Positions 1 to 8,588 of a DNA stretch of 64,000 bases are shown one piece after another; position 1 is the first letter of the stretch, and every line of letters starts with the position of its first letter. The notes beneath the pieces were generated by a model. It was given only the letters and a program-made list of their open reading frames with translations. It did no database searches and had not been told where the DNA came from. The DNA comes from Actinoplanes sp. TBRC 11911 (GTDB taxonomy: Bacteria > Actinomycetota > Actinomycetes > Mycobacteriales > Micromonosporaceae), in assembly GCF_012933445.1 (NCBI RefSeq), contig NZ_JABBNC010000038.1, positions 40,586-104,585 on the forward strand, in the 5' to 3' direction. The translations under genes and the position numbers were made by a program.

Positions 1-221
1 GGGCCGTAGCCGCAGCCGAGGTCGAGAAACACCCCGGCGCTCGTCGCCTCGGGCAGGCCGGCCTTGCGCAGGAGCACCGCGGTCCCCGGATCCAGCCGGC
101 CGGCCGAGAACACGCCGGACGCCACGGCCAGCTTGTACTCCTCGCCGGCCACGGTGAACTCGATCTCGCCACGCTGGTCGGGCGAGGCCGGTTCGGCGCT
201 GAAGTAATGTTCCGCGGTCAT
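1..221 (-). CDS. Partial class I SAM-dependent methyltransferase (RsmC-like), N-terminus only
   Basis: The reverse strand opens with ATG at 221 and reads MTAEHYFSAEPASPDQRGEI onward for 73 codons, then runs off the window edge. The last visible residues, LDLGCGYGP, are the glycine-rich motif I that binds S-adenosylmethionine. The upstream part, with SAGRLDPGTAVLL, fits small-subunit rRNA or small-molecule methyltransferases of the MTS family, which often sit near truA in actinobacteria. Substrate cannot be decided from this fragment. The C-terminal catalytic motif (NPP-type) lies outside the window. Confidence 0.75.
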   Translation of the reverse strand, partial: MTAEHYFSAEPASPDQRGEIEFTVAGEEYKLAVASGVFSAGRLDPGTAVLLRKAGLPEATSAGVFLDLGCGYG

Positions 222-322
222 CGTCCCAGTCTGCCGCCGGCCCGCCCCAACGCGGCAACCGGGGTGTCGCGCCGCACACCATGTGCGGCCATCGATCACC
301 GTGCGCTCCTAACGTGAAATGC

Positions 323-1048
323 ATGCTGTACGGGACACCGAGCCGCGCCGCTCATCGGGCGACCGACGACGGCCTCGGCCAGCTGATCCGCGGCGGCCTG
401 CACCGTCAGCCGGCCCGCATCGCGATCGAGCCGGAACGCGCCGCGGACCGGTTGGTCCGGGGCCTGGCCGGGATGATCGTGCTGGGCGTGGCCGTGATGA
501 TCGGCTTTCTGGCGGTGGGTGACGAGACCCGCGGCGCACCGATCACCACGCCGGCAGCCGCCGACCAGCCGTTGACGCTCGGTGACGTCTTCCCCGAGCC
601 GGAAAGCGTGCCGGGCACGGACTACCGCATCGTCGTCAAGCACATCGACGCGGACTGCGCCAGCGCCACCGTCGGGCGGCTGAGCGCGATGCTCGCCGCG
701 TACGGGTGTGACCAGGTGGTCCGGGCCGCGCTGAACGCGCCCCGCGGCGACTATCAGGTGACCGCCGGAATCTTCACGCTGCTCGACGCGGCCGCCGCCG
801 ACCGGGCCGCCGCCGGCGTGCGTGACCTGGTGGAGACCGGGGACGGCGGCTTCTCGTCCATGGTGGGCGGGCTGGTCGGCCAGACGGCCTGGCACGCCCG
901 GGGGCCCTACCTGCTGTATTGCGTGGTCACCCGGCCGGGTGGCGGGCTGGTGACGCCGGACGACCCGGAGGCCGCGCGCATCACCGCCGAGATCGTCGAC
1001 GGCTACCTGAGCGAGTCGGTGCTGGCCCGGCGCGGCTCAAGCGCGTAG
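323..1048 (+). CDS. Hypothetical membrane-anchored protein
   Basis: The reading frame is about 241 residues from the ATG at 323. In-frame alternatives are GTG 314 and ATG 281, and none has a clear ribosome binding site, so the start is unsure. A basic N-terminal stretch is followed by one hydrophobic helix (LAGMIVLGVAVMIGFLAVG) and then a soluble domain with two widely spaced cysteines and a region resembling a surface domain. This predicts a single-pass protein with an extracytoplasmic C-terminus. It converges with truA, and the two coding regions overlap by 12 bases at their stop codons. I do not recognise the family. Confidence 0.6.
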   Translation: MLYGTPSRAAHRATDDGLGQLIRGGLHRQPARIAIEPERAADRLVRGLAGMIVLGVAVMIGFLAVGDETRGAPITTPAAADQPLTLGDVFPEPESVPGTDYRIVVKHIDADCASATVGRLSAMLAAYGCDQVVRAALNAPRGDYQVTAGIFTLLDAAAADRAAAGVRDLVETGDGGFSSMVGGLVGQTAWHARGPYLLYCVVTRPGGGLVTPDDPEAARITAEIVDGYLSESVLARRGSSA

Positions 1049-1849
1049 CCGGCGGGTGGCCTCGGCCCGGGTAGCGTATTCGTCCTGCGCCGGATAGCCC
1101 ACCGCGACCAGCGTCAGCCCGTGTGCCGGGGCGACGGTCACCTCGCTGGAGCGTTCCCGCATGGTGAGCAGGGTGGCCGGCCATTCCGGGGTACGGCGTC
1201 CGTCGCCGACCGCGAGCATCGCCCCGACCAGGCTGCGCACCATCGACTGGCAGAACGCGTCGGCCTGCACGGTCGCCACGCAGATCCCGTCCGGGTCGCG
1301 CCGCCAGTCCAGCCGCGTGATGGCCCGGACCGTGGTCGCGTGTTCCTTGCGCTTGCAGTAGGCGGCGTAGTCGTGCTCGCCGAGCAGCCCGGCCGCGGCC
1401 GCGTTGAGCAGCTCCAGGTCGAGCGGCCGCACCCAGCCCAGGGTGTCGTGGCGGCGCAGCGGCTCCGGACCCCACGGGGTGTCCGCCACCCGGTACTCGT
1501 AGCGCCGGAAGGTGGCCGAGAAGCGCGCGTCGAAGGTCGCGGGAACCTCGGTGACGGCCCGCACCCGCGCGTCCGGCGGCATCAACGCGGCCAACCGGCG
1601 CAGCAGCGACGCGCGCAACTGCTCCCACGCCTCCGCGGGCAGGTCGACGTGGCACACCTGACCGGTCGCGTGCACGCCCGCGTCGGTGCGCCCGGCCACC
1701 GTGAGCCCGAGCGGAGTGTCCGCGCCGACGAGCCTTGTGAACGCCTCGGTCAGCACCCCGGCCACGGTCCGTCGCGCCGGCTGCGCGGCCCACCCGGAGA
1801 AGTCGGCGCCGTCGTACGACACGTCCAGCCGCAAGCGGACGGTGTCCAT
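1037..1849 (-). CDS. truA: tRNA pseudouridine(38-40) synthase TruA
   Basis: The 270-residue protein matches the TruA family, which converts uridines 38-40 of the tRNA anticodon arm to pseudouridine. The catalytic aspartate is Asp56 in AGRTDAGVHA, and the N-terminal SYDGADFSGW motif is typical. The start is ATG at 1849. It follows rplQ by 63 bases, but a strong hairpin (1868-1899) lies in between, so it may be expressed partly by readthrough or from its own promoter. The gene order rpoA-rplQ-truA is conserved widely in bacteria. Confidence 0.95.
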   Translation of the reverse strand: MDTVRLRLDVSYDGADFSGWAAQPARRTVAGVLTEAFTRLVGADTPLGLTVAGRTDAGVHATGQVCHVDLPAEAWEQLRASLLRRLAALMPPDARVRAVTEVPATFDARFSATFRRYEYRVADTPWGPEPLRRHDTLGWVRPLDLELLNAAAAGLLGEHDYAAYCKRKEHATTVRAITRLDWRRDPDGICVATVQADAFCQSMVRSLVGAMLAVGDGRRTPEWPATLLTMRERSSEVTVAPAHGLTLVAVGYPAQDEYATRAEATRRLRA

Positions 1850-1867
1850 CCCGTACCCCCAAAAGGA

Positions 1868-1899
1868 GAGCCCGGCACCCTGTGAAGGGTGCCGGGCTC
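1868..1899 (-). terminator. Hairpin after rplQ (terminator or attenuator before truA)
   Basis: There is a perfect 13-bp stem (GAGCCCGGCACCC with its complement) around a 6-base loop, between the rplQ stop and the truA start. On the minus strand it is followed by TCCTTTTGGGG, a short T run. It probably ends most transcription of the alpha operon. Confidence 0.75.
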
Positions 1900-1912
1900 G
1901 AAAAAGCCGAAC

Positions 1913-2494
1913 TCAGGCCTTGGCCTCGTCGGTGTCGTCACCCTTCTCGGCCTTCGGCGCCTCGTCGGAAGCCGGCGTCTCGTCGTCGGCCGGCGGCTCC
2001 TCCGCCGCGAGCTCCTCCCGCGTCGGCAGCAGGCCGACCTCGGGCTCGTCCGGAGCCAGCGCCTCCACCTTGTCCTGCTGCGAGACGGCCTTGCGGGCCG
2101 CCCGCTTCGCCGGACGCGCGGTGGTGGCCGCGATCTGCAGCTCCTCGACCAGCTCGATGACGGCCATCGGAGCCGAGTCGCCGCGACGCGGGACGGTCTT
2201 GGTGATCCGGGTGTAGCCACCCTCACGGTTCGTGAACCGGGGAGCGATCTGCTCGAACAAGGTGTAGACGACGTCCTTGTCCCGCACGACGGTCAGAACC
2301 CGGCGACGAGCGTGCAGGTCGCCGCGCTTGGCCTTCGTGATGAGCTGCTCAGCCAAGGGGCGCAGCCGCTTGGCCTTGGTCTCGGTGGTCTTGATCTTCC
2401 CGTGCCGGAAAAGCTCGGTGGCCAGGTTGGCCAGGATGAGCTTCTCGTGCGCCGGGCTGCCGCCGAGGCGGGGACCCTTGGTGGGCGTGGGCAT
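1913..2494 (-). CDS. rplQ: 50S ribosomal protein L17
   Basis: The 193-residue protein begins MPTPTKGPRLGGSPAHEK, the signature N-terminus of L17. The conserved core ends near residue 120. The rest is an alanine- and acid-rich tail, which makes it longer than the roughly 127-residue E. coli protein, as is usual in actinobacteria. L17 sits near the peptide exit tunnel of the large subunit. It is the last gene of the alpha operon, 36 bases after rpoA. Confidence 0.97.
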   Translation of the reverse strand: MPTPTKGPRLGGSPAHEKLILANLATELFRHGKIKTTETKAKRLRPLAEQLITKAKRGDLHARRRVLTVVRDKDVVYTLFEQIAPRFTNREGGYTRITKTVPRRGDSAPMAVIELVEELQIAATTARPAKRAARKAVSQQDKVEALAPDEPEVGLLPTREELAAEEPPADDETPASDEAPKAEKGDDTDEAKA

Positions 2495-2530
2495 TTCTCG
2501 ATGCTCCTTGGTTGGGGACCGCTGCGGGGC

Positions 2531-3553
2531 TTAGAGCTGCTCGGTCTCGCGGTAGTCGTCGGTGTCGTAGTCCACGTCGCCGAACGAGTCCACGACGTGC
2601 GCCGGGTCGAACGAAGGAGCGCTGTCCTTCAGGCCCAGCCCCATTCCGGCGAGCTTCATCTTGACCTCGTCGATCGACTTCTGGCCGAAGTTCCGGATGT
2701 CCAGAAGGTCAGCCTCCGTACGCCCTATCAACTCGCCCACGCTGTTGATGCCCTCGCGCTTGAGGCAGTTGTACGAACGGACGGTGAGGTCCAGCTCCTC
2801 GATCGGCAGGGCCAGATCGGCGGCGAGCTGCGCGTCCTGCGGGGACGGCCCGATGTCGATGCCCTCGGCGGTCTCGTCCAGTTCCCGGCAGAGGCCGAAC
2901 AGCTCGACCAGGGTCGAACCGGCCGACGCCAGCGCGGTGCGGGGCGAGATGGACGCCTTCGACTCGACGTCGATGATCAGGCGGTCGAAGTCGGTGCGCT
3001 GCTCGACGCGGGTCGCCTCGACGCGGTAGGTCACCTTCATGACCGGCGAGTAGATCGAGTCGACCGGGATGCGGCCGATCTCGGCGCCGGCGTTCTTGTT
3101 CTGCGCCGCCGTGACGTAGCCACGGCCCCGCTCGACGGTGAGCTCCATGTCGAGCCGGCCCTTGCTGTTGAGCGTGGCCAGCTTCAGGTCGGGGTTGTGC
3201 ACGGACACGCCGGCCGGGGGCTGGATGTCACCGGCGGTGACGTCGCCCGGGCCCTGCTTGCGCAGGTACATGCTGACCGGCTCGTCGTGCTCGGAGCTGA
3301 CGGTGAGCTCCTTGACGTTCATGACGAGCTCGACCACGTCCTCCTTGACACCGGGGATGGTGGTGAACTCGTGCAGGACGCCGTCGATCTTGATGCTGGT
3401 GACCGCCGCGCCCGGGATGGACGACAGCAGGGTACGCCGCAGCGAGTTGCCGAGGGTGTACCCGAAACCCGGCTCCAGAGGCTCGATGGTGAACCGGGAG
3501 CGGGTCTCGCTGAGCGTCTCCTCCGAGAGGGACGGCCGCTGGCTGATGAGCAC
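2531..3553 (-). CDS. rpoA: DNA-directed RNA polymerase subunit alpha
   Basis: The 340-residue subunit scaffolds RNA polymerase assembly. The N-terminal dimerisation domain (LEPGFGYTLGNSLRRTLLSS) is followed by a linker and the C-terminal domain (LTVRSYNCLKREGINSVGEL), which contacts UP elements and activators. The last 30 residues are acidic. It lies in the alpha operon between rpsD and rplQ. A hairpin at 3601-3630 separates it from rpsD. Confidence 0.98.
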   Translation of the reverse strand: MLISQRPSLSEETLSETRSRFTIEPLEPGFGYTLGNSLRRTLLSSIPGAAVTSIKIDGVLHEFTTIPGVKEDVVELVMNVKELTVSSEHDEPVSMYLRKQGPGDVTAGDIQPPAGVSVHNPDLKLATLNSKGRLDMELTVERGRGYVTAAQNKNAGAEIGRIPVDSIYSPVMKVTYRVEATRVEQRTDFDRLIIDVESKASISPRTALASAGSTLVELFGLCRELDETAEGIDIGPSPQDAQLAADLALPIEELDLTVRSYNCLKREGINSVGELIGRTEADLLDIRNFGQKSIDEVKMKLAGMGLGLKDSAPSFDPAHVVDSFGDVDYDTDDYRETEQL

Positions 3554-3600
3554 GCGATTCTCTTTTCTGTCTGGCCACCCGCTATTTGATGGCCGTCGGG

Positions 3601-3630
3601 CGTCCGGCGCCCCCCAGGAGGCGCCGGACG
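3601..3630 (-). promoter_or_regulatory. Hairpin between rpsD and rpoA
   Basis: An 11-bp perfect stem (CGTCCGGCGCC and its complement) with an 8-base loop starts 7 bases after the rpsD stop and lacks a T run. Its place suggests an RNA-processing or stoichiometry element that adjusts rpoA relative to ribosomal genes. That role is an inference. Confidence 0.45.
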
Positions 3631-3637
3631 ATGGTGC

Positions 3638-4264
3638 TTACTTCGAGTAAAGCTCGACGATCAGCTGCTCCTGGACCTGCGTGTCGATGACGGCGCGGGT
3701 CGGGAGCGTGTGCACGAGGATCTTCATCTCGGCCGGGATCGGCTCGAGCCACGCGGGCACCGGCCGGGAACCGGCCTGCGCCTGCGCGACGACGAAGGGG
3801 GTCATCTCCTTCGACTTCTCCCGGGTCGTCACGATGTCGTGCTCCTTGACCCGGTACGAGGGGATGTCCACCTTCACGCCGTTGACCAGGAAGTGGCCGT
3901 GCTTGACCAGCTGCCGGGCCATGTCGCGGGACTGCGCGAGGCCGGCCCGGTAGACGACGTTGTCGAGACGGGACTCGAGGATCTGCAGCAGCACCTCACC
4001 GGTCTTGCCGGGCTTGGTGACAGCCTCCTCGTAGTAACCGCGGAACTGCTTCTCCAGCACGCCGTACACGCGACGGGCCTTCTGCTTCTCGCGGTGCTGG
4101 AGCAGGTACTCGGTCTCCTTGGTCCGGCCACGGCCGTGCTGGCCGGGCGGGAAGGGACGCGACTCGAACGGGCACTTCGGCCCGTCGCACTTGCTGCCCT
4201 TGAGGAACAGCTTCATCTTCTCGCGGCGGCAGCGCTTGCAGTCCGCACCTGTGTAACGAGCCAT
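3638..4264 (-). CDS. rpsD: 30S ribosomal protein S4 (zinc-binding C+ form)
   Basis: The start is the ATG at 4264, giving MARYTGADCKRC and 208 residues. The longer open frame upstream overlaps rpsK and is not used. S4 nucleates assembly of the 16S 5' domain. Cys9, Cys12, Cys26 and Cys31 form a C-x2-C-x13-C-x4-C zinc motif, so this is the C+ paralogue, in contrast to the C- type of mycobacteria and streptomycetes. The S4 RNA-binding domain (LDNVVYRAGLAQSRDMARQL) follows. Confidence 0.97.
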   Translation of the reverse strand: MARYTGADCKRCRREKMKLFLKGSKCDGPKCPFESRPFPPGQHGRGRTKETEYLLQHREKQKARRVYGVLEKQFRGYYEEAVTKPGKTGEVLLQILESRLDNVVYRAGLAQSRDMARQLVKHGHFLVNGVKVDIPSYRVKEHDIVTTREKSKEMTPFVVAQAQAGSRPVPAWLEPIPAEMKILVHTLPTRAVIDTQVQEQLIVELYSK

Positions 4265-4280
4265 TGCTTCTGTCTCTCCC

Positions 4281-4688
4281 TCAGACCCGGCGACGCTTCG
4301 GCGGACGCGTTCCGTTGTGCGGCTGCGGCGTGACGTCGGCGATCTGGCCGACCTCGAGGCCCGCTGCCTGCAGCGAACGGATGGCGGTTTCCCGGCCGGA
4401 GCCGGGGCCCTTGACGAAGACATCGACCTTGCGCATGCCGTGCTCCATGGCCCGTCGAGCGGCGGCCTCGGCGGCCAGCTGCGCGGCGAACGGAGTCGAC
4501 TTGCGGGAGCCCTTGAAGCCCACCTGGCCGGACGAGGCCCAGGAGATGACCGCACCGGTCGGGTCGGTGATCGACACGATGGTGTTGTTGAAGGTGCTCT
4601 TGATGTGCGCCTGCCCGTGGGCGACGTTCTTGCGTTCCTTGCGCCGGACCTTCTTTACTGCGGCCCCAGCGCGTGCCTTCGGTGGCAT
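4281..4688 (-). CDS. rpsK: 30S ribosomal protein S11
   Basis: The 135-residue protein contains the S11 hallmark motifs TFNNTIVSITDPTG and a very basic C-terminus ending PPKRRRV. S11 lies in the platform of the small subunit near the mRNA exit. It lies between rpsM and rpsD in the alpha operon, with short spacers of 16-17 bases on each side. Confidence 0.97.
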   Translation of the reverse strand: MPPKARAGAAVKKVRRKERKNVAHGQAHIKSTFNNTIVSITDPTGAVISWASSGQVGFKGSRKSTPFAAQLAAEAAARRAMEHGMRKVDVFVKGPGSGRETAIRSLQAAGLEVGQIADVTPQPHNGTRPPKRRRV

Positions 4689-4705
4689 AAGTCAGTGCGC
4701 TCCTA

Positions 4706-5086
4706 TTACTTCCGACCGGGCTTCTTCTTACCGGCGACCGTGCGCTTCGGACCCTTGCGGGTACGAGCGTTGGTCCGGGTCCGCTGTCCACGGACGGGAA
4801 GACCACGGCGGTGGCGGATGCCGGCGTAGCTGCCGATCTCAACCTTGCGGCGGATGTCCGCGGCGACCTCGCGGCGCAGGTCGCCCTCTACCTTGAAATT
4901 GCCCTCGATGTAGTCGCGGAGCTGAACCAGCTCCTCGTCCGTGAGGTCCTTGGCGCGCTTGTCCAGGTCAATCTCGGTGGCGTTCAGTGCCTCGACGGCA
5001 CGGGTGCGACCGATCCCGTAAATGTAGGTGAGCGCGATCTCCATCCGCTTCTCGCGGGGGAGGTCGACGCCGACTAGACGTGCCAT
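4706..5086 (-). CDS. rpsM: 30S ribosomal protein S13
   Basis: The start is the ATG at 5086, giving MARLVGVDLPREKR and 126 residues. Upstream in-frame codons belong to the spacer. The helix-two-turn-helix core (TYIYGIGRTRA) and the basic C-terminal tail (RTNARTRKGPKRTVAGKKK) that reaches the decoding centre are both present. S13 also contacts the large subunit in bridges B1a and B1b. Confidence 0.97.
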   Translation of the reverse strand: MARLVGVDLPREKRMEIALTYIYGIGRTRAVEALNATEIDLDKRAKDLTDEELVQLRDYIEGNFKVEGDLRREVAADIRRKVEIGSYAGIRHRRGLPVRGQRTRTNARTRKGPKRTVAGKKKPGRK

Positions 5087-5232
5087 AAGCGGGCGTACTC
5101 CTCGGGATTCACTCGGAGGTCTGTGCCCTTCCCACCCCGCCTGCCCGGGCGGGCCCCGGCCTCCGACCGGGGGTACGGCCACTCAACGTGGCTCGGGACG
5201 AGCTTGTTCTAGATCTGGCAGCGGCGCTGGGC

Positions 5233-5349
5233 TCAGCCCTGGCGCTGCTTGTGGCGCGCGTCAGAGCTGCAGATCACCATGACGCGACCGTGCCGCCGGA
5301 TGATCCGGCAGTGGTTGCAGATCCGCTTGACGCTCGGCTTGACCTTCAC
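5233..5349 (-). CDS. rpmJ: 50S ribosomal protein L36
   Basis: A GTG start at 5349 gives 38 residues, MKVKPSVKRICNHCRIIRRH onward, ending RHKQRQG. Cys11, Cys14, Cys27 and His33 make the CCCH zinc ribbon of the C+ form of L36. It lies between infA and rpsM in the alpha operon. It is one of the smallest ribosomal proteins and binds domains II and V of 23S rRNA. Confidence 0.95.
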   Translation of the reverse strand: MKVKPSVKRICNHCRIIRRHGRVMVICSSDARHKQRQG

Positions 5350-5400
5350 GGTTTGCCTTAACTCTCAGTCGGACGGGACGTATTGCTCCCGGTCCCCTGG

Positions 5401-5622
5401 TTACTTGTAGCGGTAGACGATGCGCCCACGGGTGAGGTCGTACGGCGAAAGCTCGACGACGACCCTGTCCTCGGGAAGGATGCGGATGTAGTGCTGCCGC
5501 ATCTTGCCGGAGATGTGCGCCAGTACCTTGTGACCATTGGCGAGCTCCACGCGGAACATGGCGTTCGGCAGGGGCTCGATCACCCGGCCCTCGATCTCGA
5601 TGGCTCCGTCTTTCTTAGGCAT
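5401..5622 (-). CDS. infA: Translation initiation factor IF-1
   Basis: The 73-residue OB-fold protein starts MPKKDGAIEIEGRVIEPLPN and ends TRGRIVYRYK. It blocks the ribosomal A site during initiation. The ATG at 5622 is chosen because a GGAGG sequence lies four bases upstream. The longer open frame has no such site. It is the first gene of the alpha operon, with a promoter at 5766-5795. Confidence 0.97.
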   Translation of the reverse strand: MPKKDGAIEIEGRVIEPLPNAMFRVELANGHKVLAHISGKMRQHYIRILPEDRVVVELSPYDLTRGRIVYRYK

Positions 5623-5765
5623 ATCCTCCGCTACCTGACACTGGGGTTCGGGGTTGGCTGACAACGCCATAACCGAGCCGGAAGTCCGGCTCGGCACCAG
5701 CCGCGGCTCCCGCAACCTCGAAGCGCTGAGGACATGCGGGAGTGGACGCTGCGCGCCGACTGTTC

Positions 5766-5795
5766 AGTGTACGCCCGCCTCAGCAGGTACACCAA
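5766..5795 (-). promoter_or_regulatory. Predicted sigma-70-type promoter of the infA/alpha operon
   Basis: On the minus strand, TTGGTG (-35, 5790-5795) is followed by an 18-base spacer and TACACT (-10, 5766-5771). Transcription would start near 5759 and give a leader of about 137 bases before infA. Confidence 0.6.
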
Positions 5796-5850
5796 TCGAG
5801 GTCACCGCAACCCGGAGTCGGGTGTGTCGGAGCGTCCAAAAGCGGACAAA

Positions 5851-6459
5851 TTATGCTTTTTCCGGCCTTGGCGGTAGGTCGCCGCGGGCGATGGCGTCGT
5901 CGATGAACTGACGGCGCTGCTCCTTGGTCGCGTCCATCGCGAGTTCGCCGCGCGCGATGGCCTCCCGCTGCAGGGCCCGCCGCTTCTGCTGATGCTCCCG
6001 GGCCAGCACCCGGAACTGCTTCTCCGCCGCCGCCTTCTGCGGCGTCCCGGTCGCCAGCCCGCCCAGCGTCGTGATCACCAGGAAGAAGCCCCAGGGCCCG
6101 GCCACCCAGACCGGCCAGTAGTACTGCGGGGCCCCGGAGGCGATGCAGGTGATCACCCAGACGGCCGTGGTGACGGCCAGGACCGCGAACCAGGAACCCC
6201 AGATCTGCCCCAGCCACTCCCGCGTGGCGGTCCCCGAGGCCACCGGCGGTTGCACCGCCTGGCTGACCACCACCGGCAGATCGGTCAGCAGGCCGTCCAG
6301 ATCCCCATAGGTCTTCGCCGCGTACGCCCGTTGCACGCGCTCGTCGTACTCCTGCAGGTCGAGACGGCCCTCTTCGAGCGCGGCCCGTAGCCGTTCCGCC
6401 ACCCGTTGCCGGTCCGCGTCGCCGGCCCGCATCTCGCTCCGACTCATACGTTCCACCAT
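5851..6459 (-). CDS. DUF1707 domain membrane protein (copy 1)
   Basis: The 202-residue protein has an N-terminal DUF1707 domain (EMRAGDADRQRVAERLRAA ... GRLDLQEYDERVQRAYAAKT), a short linker, and two hydrophobic helices around a polar loop. A charged C-terminal tail contains two AIARG(E/D)L units. The start at 6459 is favoured by GGAGGT eight bases upstream. ATG 6447 aligns better with the neighbouring paralogue and remains possible. It follows its paralogue by 25 bases, so the pair is probably one transcript from a gene duplication. The function of DUF1707 is unknown. Confidence 0.8.
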   Translation of the reverse strand: MVERMSRSEMRAGDADRQRVAERLRAALEEGRLDLQEYDERVQRAYAAKTYGDLDGLLTDLPVVVSQAVQPPVASGTATREWLGQIWGSWFAVLAVTTAVWVITCIASGAPQYYWPVWVAGPWGFFLVITTLGGLATGTPQKAAAEKQFRVLAREHQQKRRALQREAIARGELAMDATKEQRRQFIDDAIARGDLPPRPEKA

Positions 6460-6484
6460 GCCAAGCGACCTCCACCGGCTTCGG

Positions 6485-6967
6485 TCAGCGGCCACGCCTC
6501 TCGCGCCGGGCGGCACGTCGGGCATCCCGGGCGCCGTGGTTGCCCCAGAAGCCCAGGAAGCCGAGCACGAGCGGGATCAACATCCAGACGGGCCAGAAGT
6601 AGACCAGGTGTCCCGCGCTCAGACTGGTAATCAGCCAGATGAGCACACAGACCACAAACACACCGCCGTACGGCCCAAGGTAGCGCGGCAGCCAATTGGT
6701 GCCCTGCGGCTGCTCTGCGGGGGCCGGCGCCGCGGTGGCGGCGGGCGGTGGGGTGGCCGGCTGCACCTGGGACCGATCCAGCGGCACGGTGCCGGGCAGG
6801 TCGTCGAGCAGGCCGGTCAGATCGCCGAAGGTCTTCGCCCCGTACGTCTTCTGCAGGCGCTCGTCGTACTCGCTCAGGTCCAGGCGGCCCTCGTCGAGCG
6901 CCGCCTTGAGTTGATCGGCCACTGCTTTACGGTCGGCATCCCCGGCCCGCATGTCATCGCGCCCCAT
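6485..6967 (-). CDS. DUF1707 domain membrane protein (copy 2)
   Basis: The 160-residue paralogue of the next gene has the same N-terminal motif (DDMRAGDADRKAVADQLKAA, LSEYDERLQKTYGAKT). A Pro/Ala-rich linker, two membrane helices and a short Arg-rich tail follow. It lacks the long C-terminal tail of copy 1. The two genes share the same strand and near-identical sequence around their starts, consistent with tandem duplication. A third, more distant member lies at 54218. Confidence 0.8.
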   Translation of the reverse strand: MGRDDMRAGDADRKAVADQLKAALDEGRLDLSEYDERLQKTYGAKTFGDLTGLLDDLPGTVPLDRSQVQPATPPPAATAAPAPAEQPQGTNWLPRYLGPYGGVFVVCVLIWLITSLSAGHLVYFWPVWMLIPLVLGFLGFWGNHGARDARRAARRERRGR

Positions 6968-7025
6968 GCGTTCCAGGATGCCAGCCGAGTCACAGCACCC
7001 GCGACCCCACCAGCTGACAGTTTGC

Positions 7026-7859
7026 TCAGGGTTGCTTCGACGTCACCAGGTCGCCGAGGCGGGCGCGGCCGCCGTCGTGCGCCGTGGTCACCCACACGCC
7101 GTCGTCGAGTAAGCACATCGTGTGCTCGACGTGAGCCGCCAGCGACCCGTCGCGGGTCACCACTGTCCAGCCGTCGGACAGCTCCGCCGTCCGGGGCGAG
7201 CCCAGGGTGATCATCGGCTCGATGGCCAGGCACAGGCCCGGCTGCAGGCGCGGACCCTTGCCCGGCTTGCCGTAGTTCAGCACGTGCGGGTCCTGGTGCA
7301 TCTCGGTGCCGATGCCGTGCCCGCCGTAGCCGTCCACGATCCCGTACCGGCCGGCCTTGCGGACCGCCTTCTCCACGTTGAAGGAGATGTCGGTGAGGTG
7401 ACCCCGGCCGTTCGCCGAGCCGCGCGCGGCGGCCGCGATCCCGGCCCACATCGCGTCCTCGGCCACCTGGGCCATCTTGAGCAGGGCCGGGTCGGTCTCG
7501 CCGACCCCGACGGTGATCGCCGAGTCGCCGTGCCAGCCGTCCAGGATCGCGCCGCAGTCCAGCGAGATCAGGTCACCCTCGCGCAGCACCTGCTGGGCGC
7601 TGGGGATGCCGTGCACCACCTGGTCGTTGACCGAGGAACAGATCGAGGCGGGGAAACCCTGGTAGCCCTTGAACGACGGGATCGCGCCGGCGTCCCGGAT
7701 GACTTTCTCGGCGATCGCGTCCAGATCCGCCGTGGCGATGCCGGGCTCGATGGCCGCACGCATCGCGTCCAGCGCCGCCGCCACCACCAGGCCGGCGCCT
7801 CGCATCAGCTCGATCTGCTCCGGGGTCTTCAGCTGGATGTCCAGCTGCGCGCGGCGCAC
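7026..7859 (-). CDS. map: Type I methionine aminopeptidase
   Basis: The 277-residue protein removes N-terminal methionine from nascent proteins. The metal ligands of the pita-bread fold are visible: Asp residues in SLDCGAILDGWHGDSAI, His in GGHGIGTEMH, and Glu in AIEPM and HVEHT. The GTG start at 7859 lies directly after the adk stop, with GGGGG just upstream inside adk, so the two are translationally coupled. An unrelated long frame extending further upstream is only a shadow of adk. Confidence 0.95.
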   Translation of the reverse strand: MRRAQLDIQLKTPEQIELMRGAGLVVAAALDAMRAAIEPGIATADLDAIAEKVIRDAGAIPSFKGYQGFPASICSSVNDQVVHGIPSAQQVLREGDLISLDCGAILDGWHGDSAITVGVGETDPALLKMAQVAEDAMWAGIAAAARGSANGRGHLTDISFNVEKAVRKAGRYGIVDGYGGHGIGTEMHQDPHVLNYGKPGKGPRLQPGLCLAIEPMITLGSPRTAELSDGWTVVTRDGSLAAHVEHTMCLLDDGVWVTTAHDGGRARLGDLVTSKQP

Positions 7860-7860
7860 G

Positions 7861-8514
7861 TCAGCCCCCGTAGGAGCGCAGGGCGTCGATCGCGCGCACG
7901 GTGACGTCCTCGACCGGCCCGGTCGCATCGATACCGACCAGCTTGCCCTGAGCCCCGTAGAAGTCGACCAACGGAGCGGTCTTCTCCGCGTACTCCACCA
8001 GGCGGTTCGCGATCGTCTCCGCCTTGTCGTCGTCACGCTGGAACAGCTCCGACCCGCACCGGTCGCAGATGTTCTCCTTGCTCGTCGGGTCGAACTCGAC
8101 GTGCCAGATCTTGCCGCAACCACGGCAGGTCCGGCGGCCCGAGAGCCGCCGGATCACTTCGTCGTCGTCGACCACGAGTTCCATCACGAGGTCGAGTGCG
8201 GTACCGAGGTCGGCGAGGAGCTTGTCCAGCGCCGACGCCTGCGGAACGGTGCGCGGGAAGCCGTCGAGCAGGAAGCCGTCACCGGCGTCCGGTTCGGCGA
8301 GCCGGTCCCGGACCATGTTGATGGTCACTTCGTCCGGAACCAGCTGGCCGGCGTCCATGTAGCGCTTGGCCTCGACACCCAGCGGCGTGCCCTGCGACAC
8401 GTTCGCCCGGAAGATGTCGCCGGTGGAGATCTTCGGAACGGCGAGATGGGCGGCGATGAACTCAGCCTGGGTCCCCTTGCCGGCCCCCGGAGGGCCCACC
8501 AGTACCAGCCGCAC
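7861..8514 (-). CDS. adk: Adenylate kinase
   Basis: The 217-residue enzyme interconverts ATP + AMP and 2 ADP. The P-loop GPPGAGKGT is at residues 7-15. The lid carries four cysteines (CRGC and CDRC) of the zinc-binding type. The start is GTG at 8514, just after an in-frame ATG-TAG pair that cannot be used. It lies in the secY-adk-map cluster, the classical end of the spc operon. Confidence 0.97.
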   Translation of the reverse strand: MRLVLVGPPGAGKGTQAEFIAAHLAVPKISTGDIFRANVSQGTPLGVEAKRYMDAGQLVPDEVTINMVRDRLAEPDAGDGFLLDGFPRTVPQASALDKLLADLGTALDLVMELVVDDDEVIRRLSGRRTCRGCGKIWHVEFDPTSKENICDRCGSELFQRDDDKAETIANRLVEYAEKTAPLVDFYGAQGKLVGIDATGPVEDVTVRAIDALRSYGG

Positions 8515-8588
8515 CTACATCGCCTCGCTTCGGTGAGAACGAGCCTCGCATACCGCCGACGCAAGAGCCCCCCGGCTCCGCGTCCCCA

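Noticed and set aside
5801..5840. Partial copy of the rpsJ/rpsL leader motif upstream of infA
   Set aside because: The similarity covers only about 12 bases (CGACAC-CCCGAC) and lies upstream of the predicted -35 box, so chance is likely.
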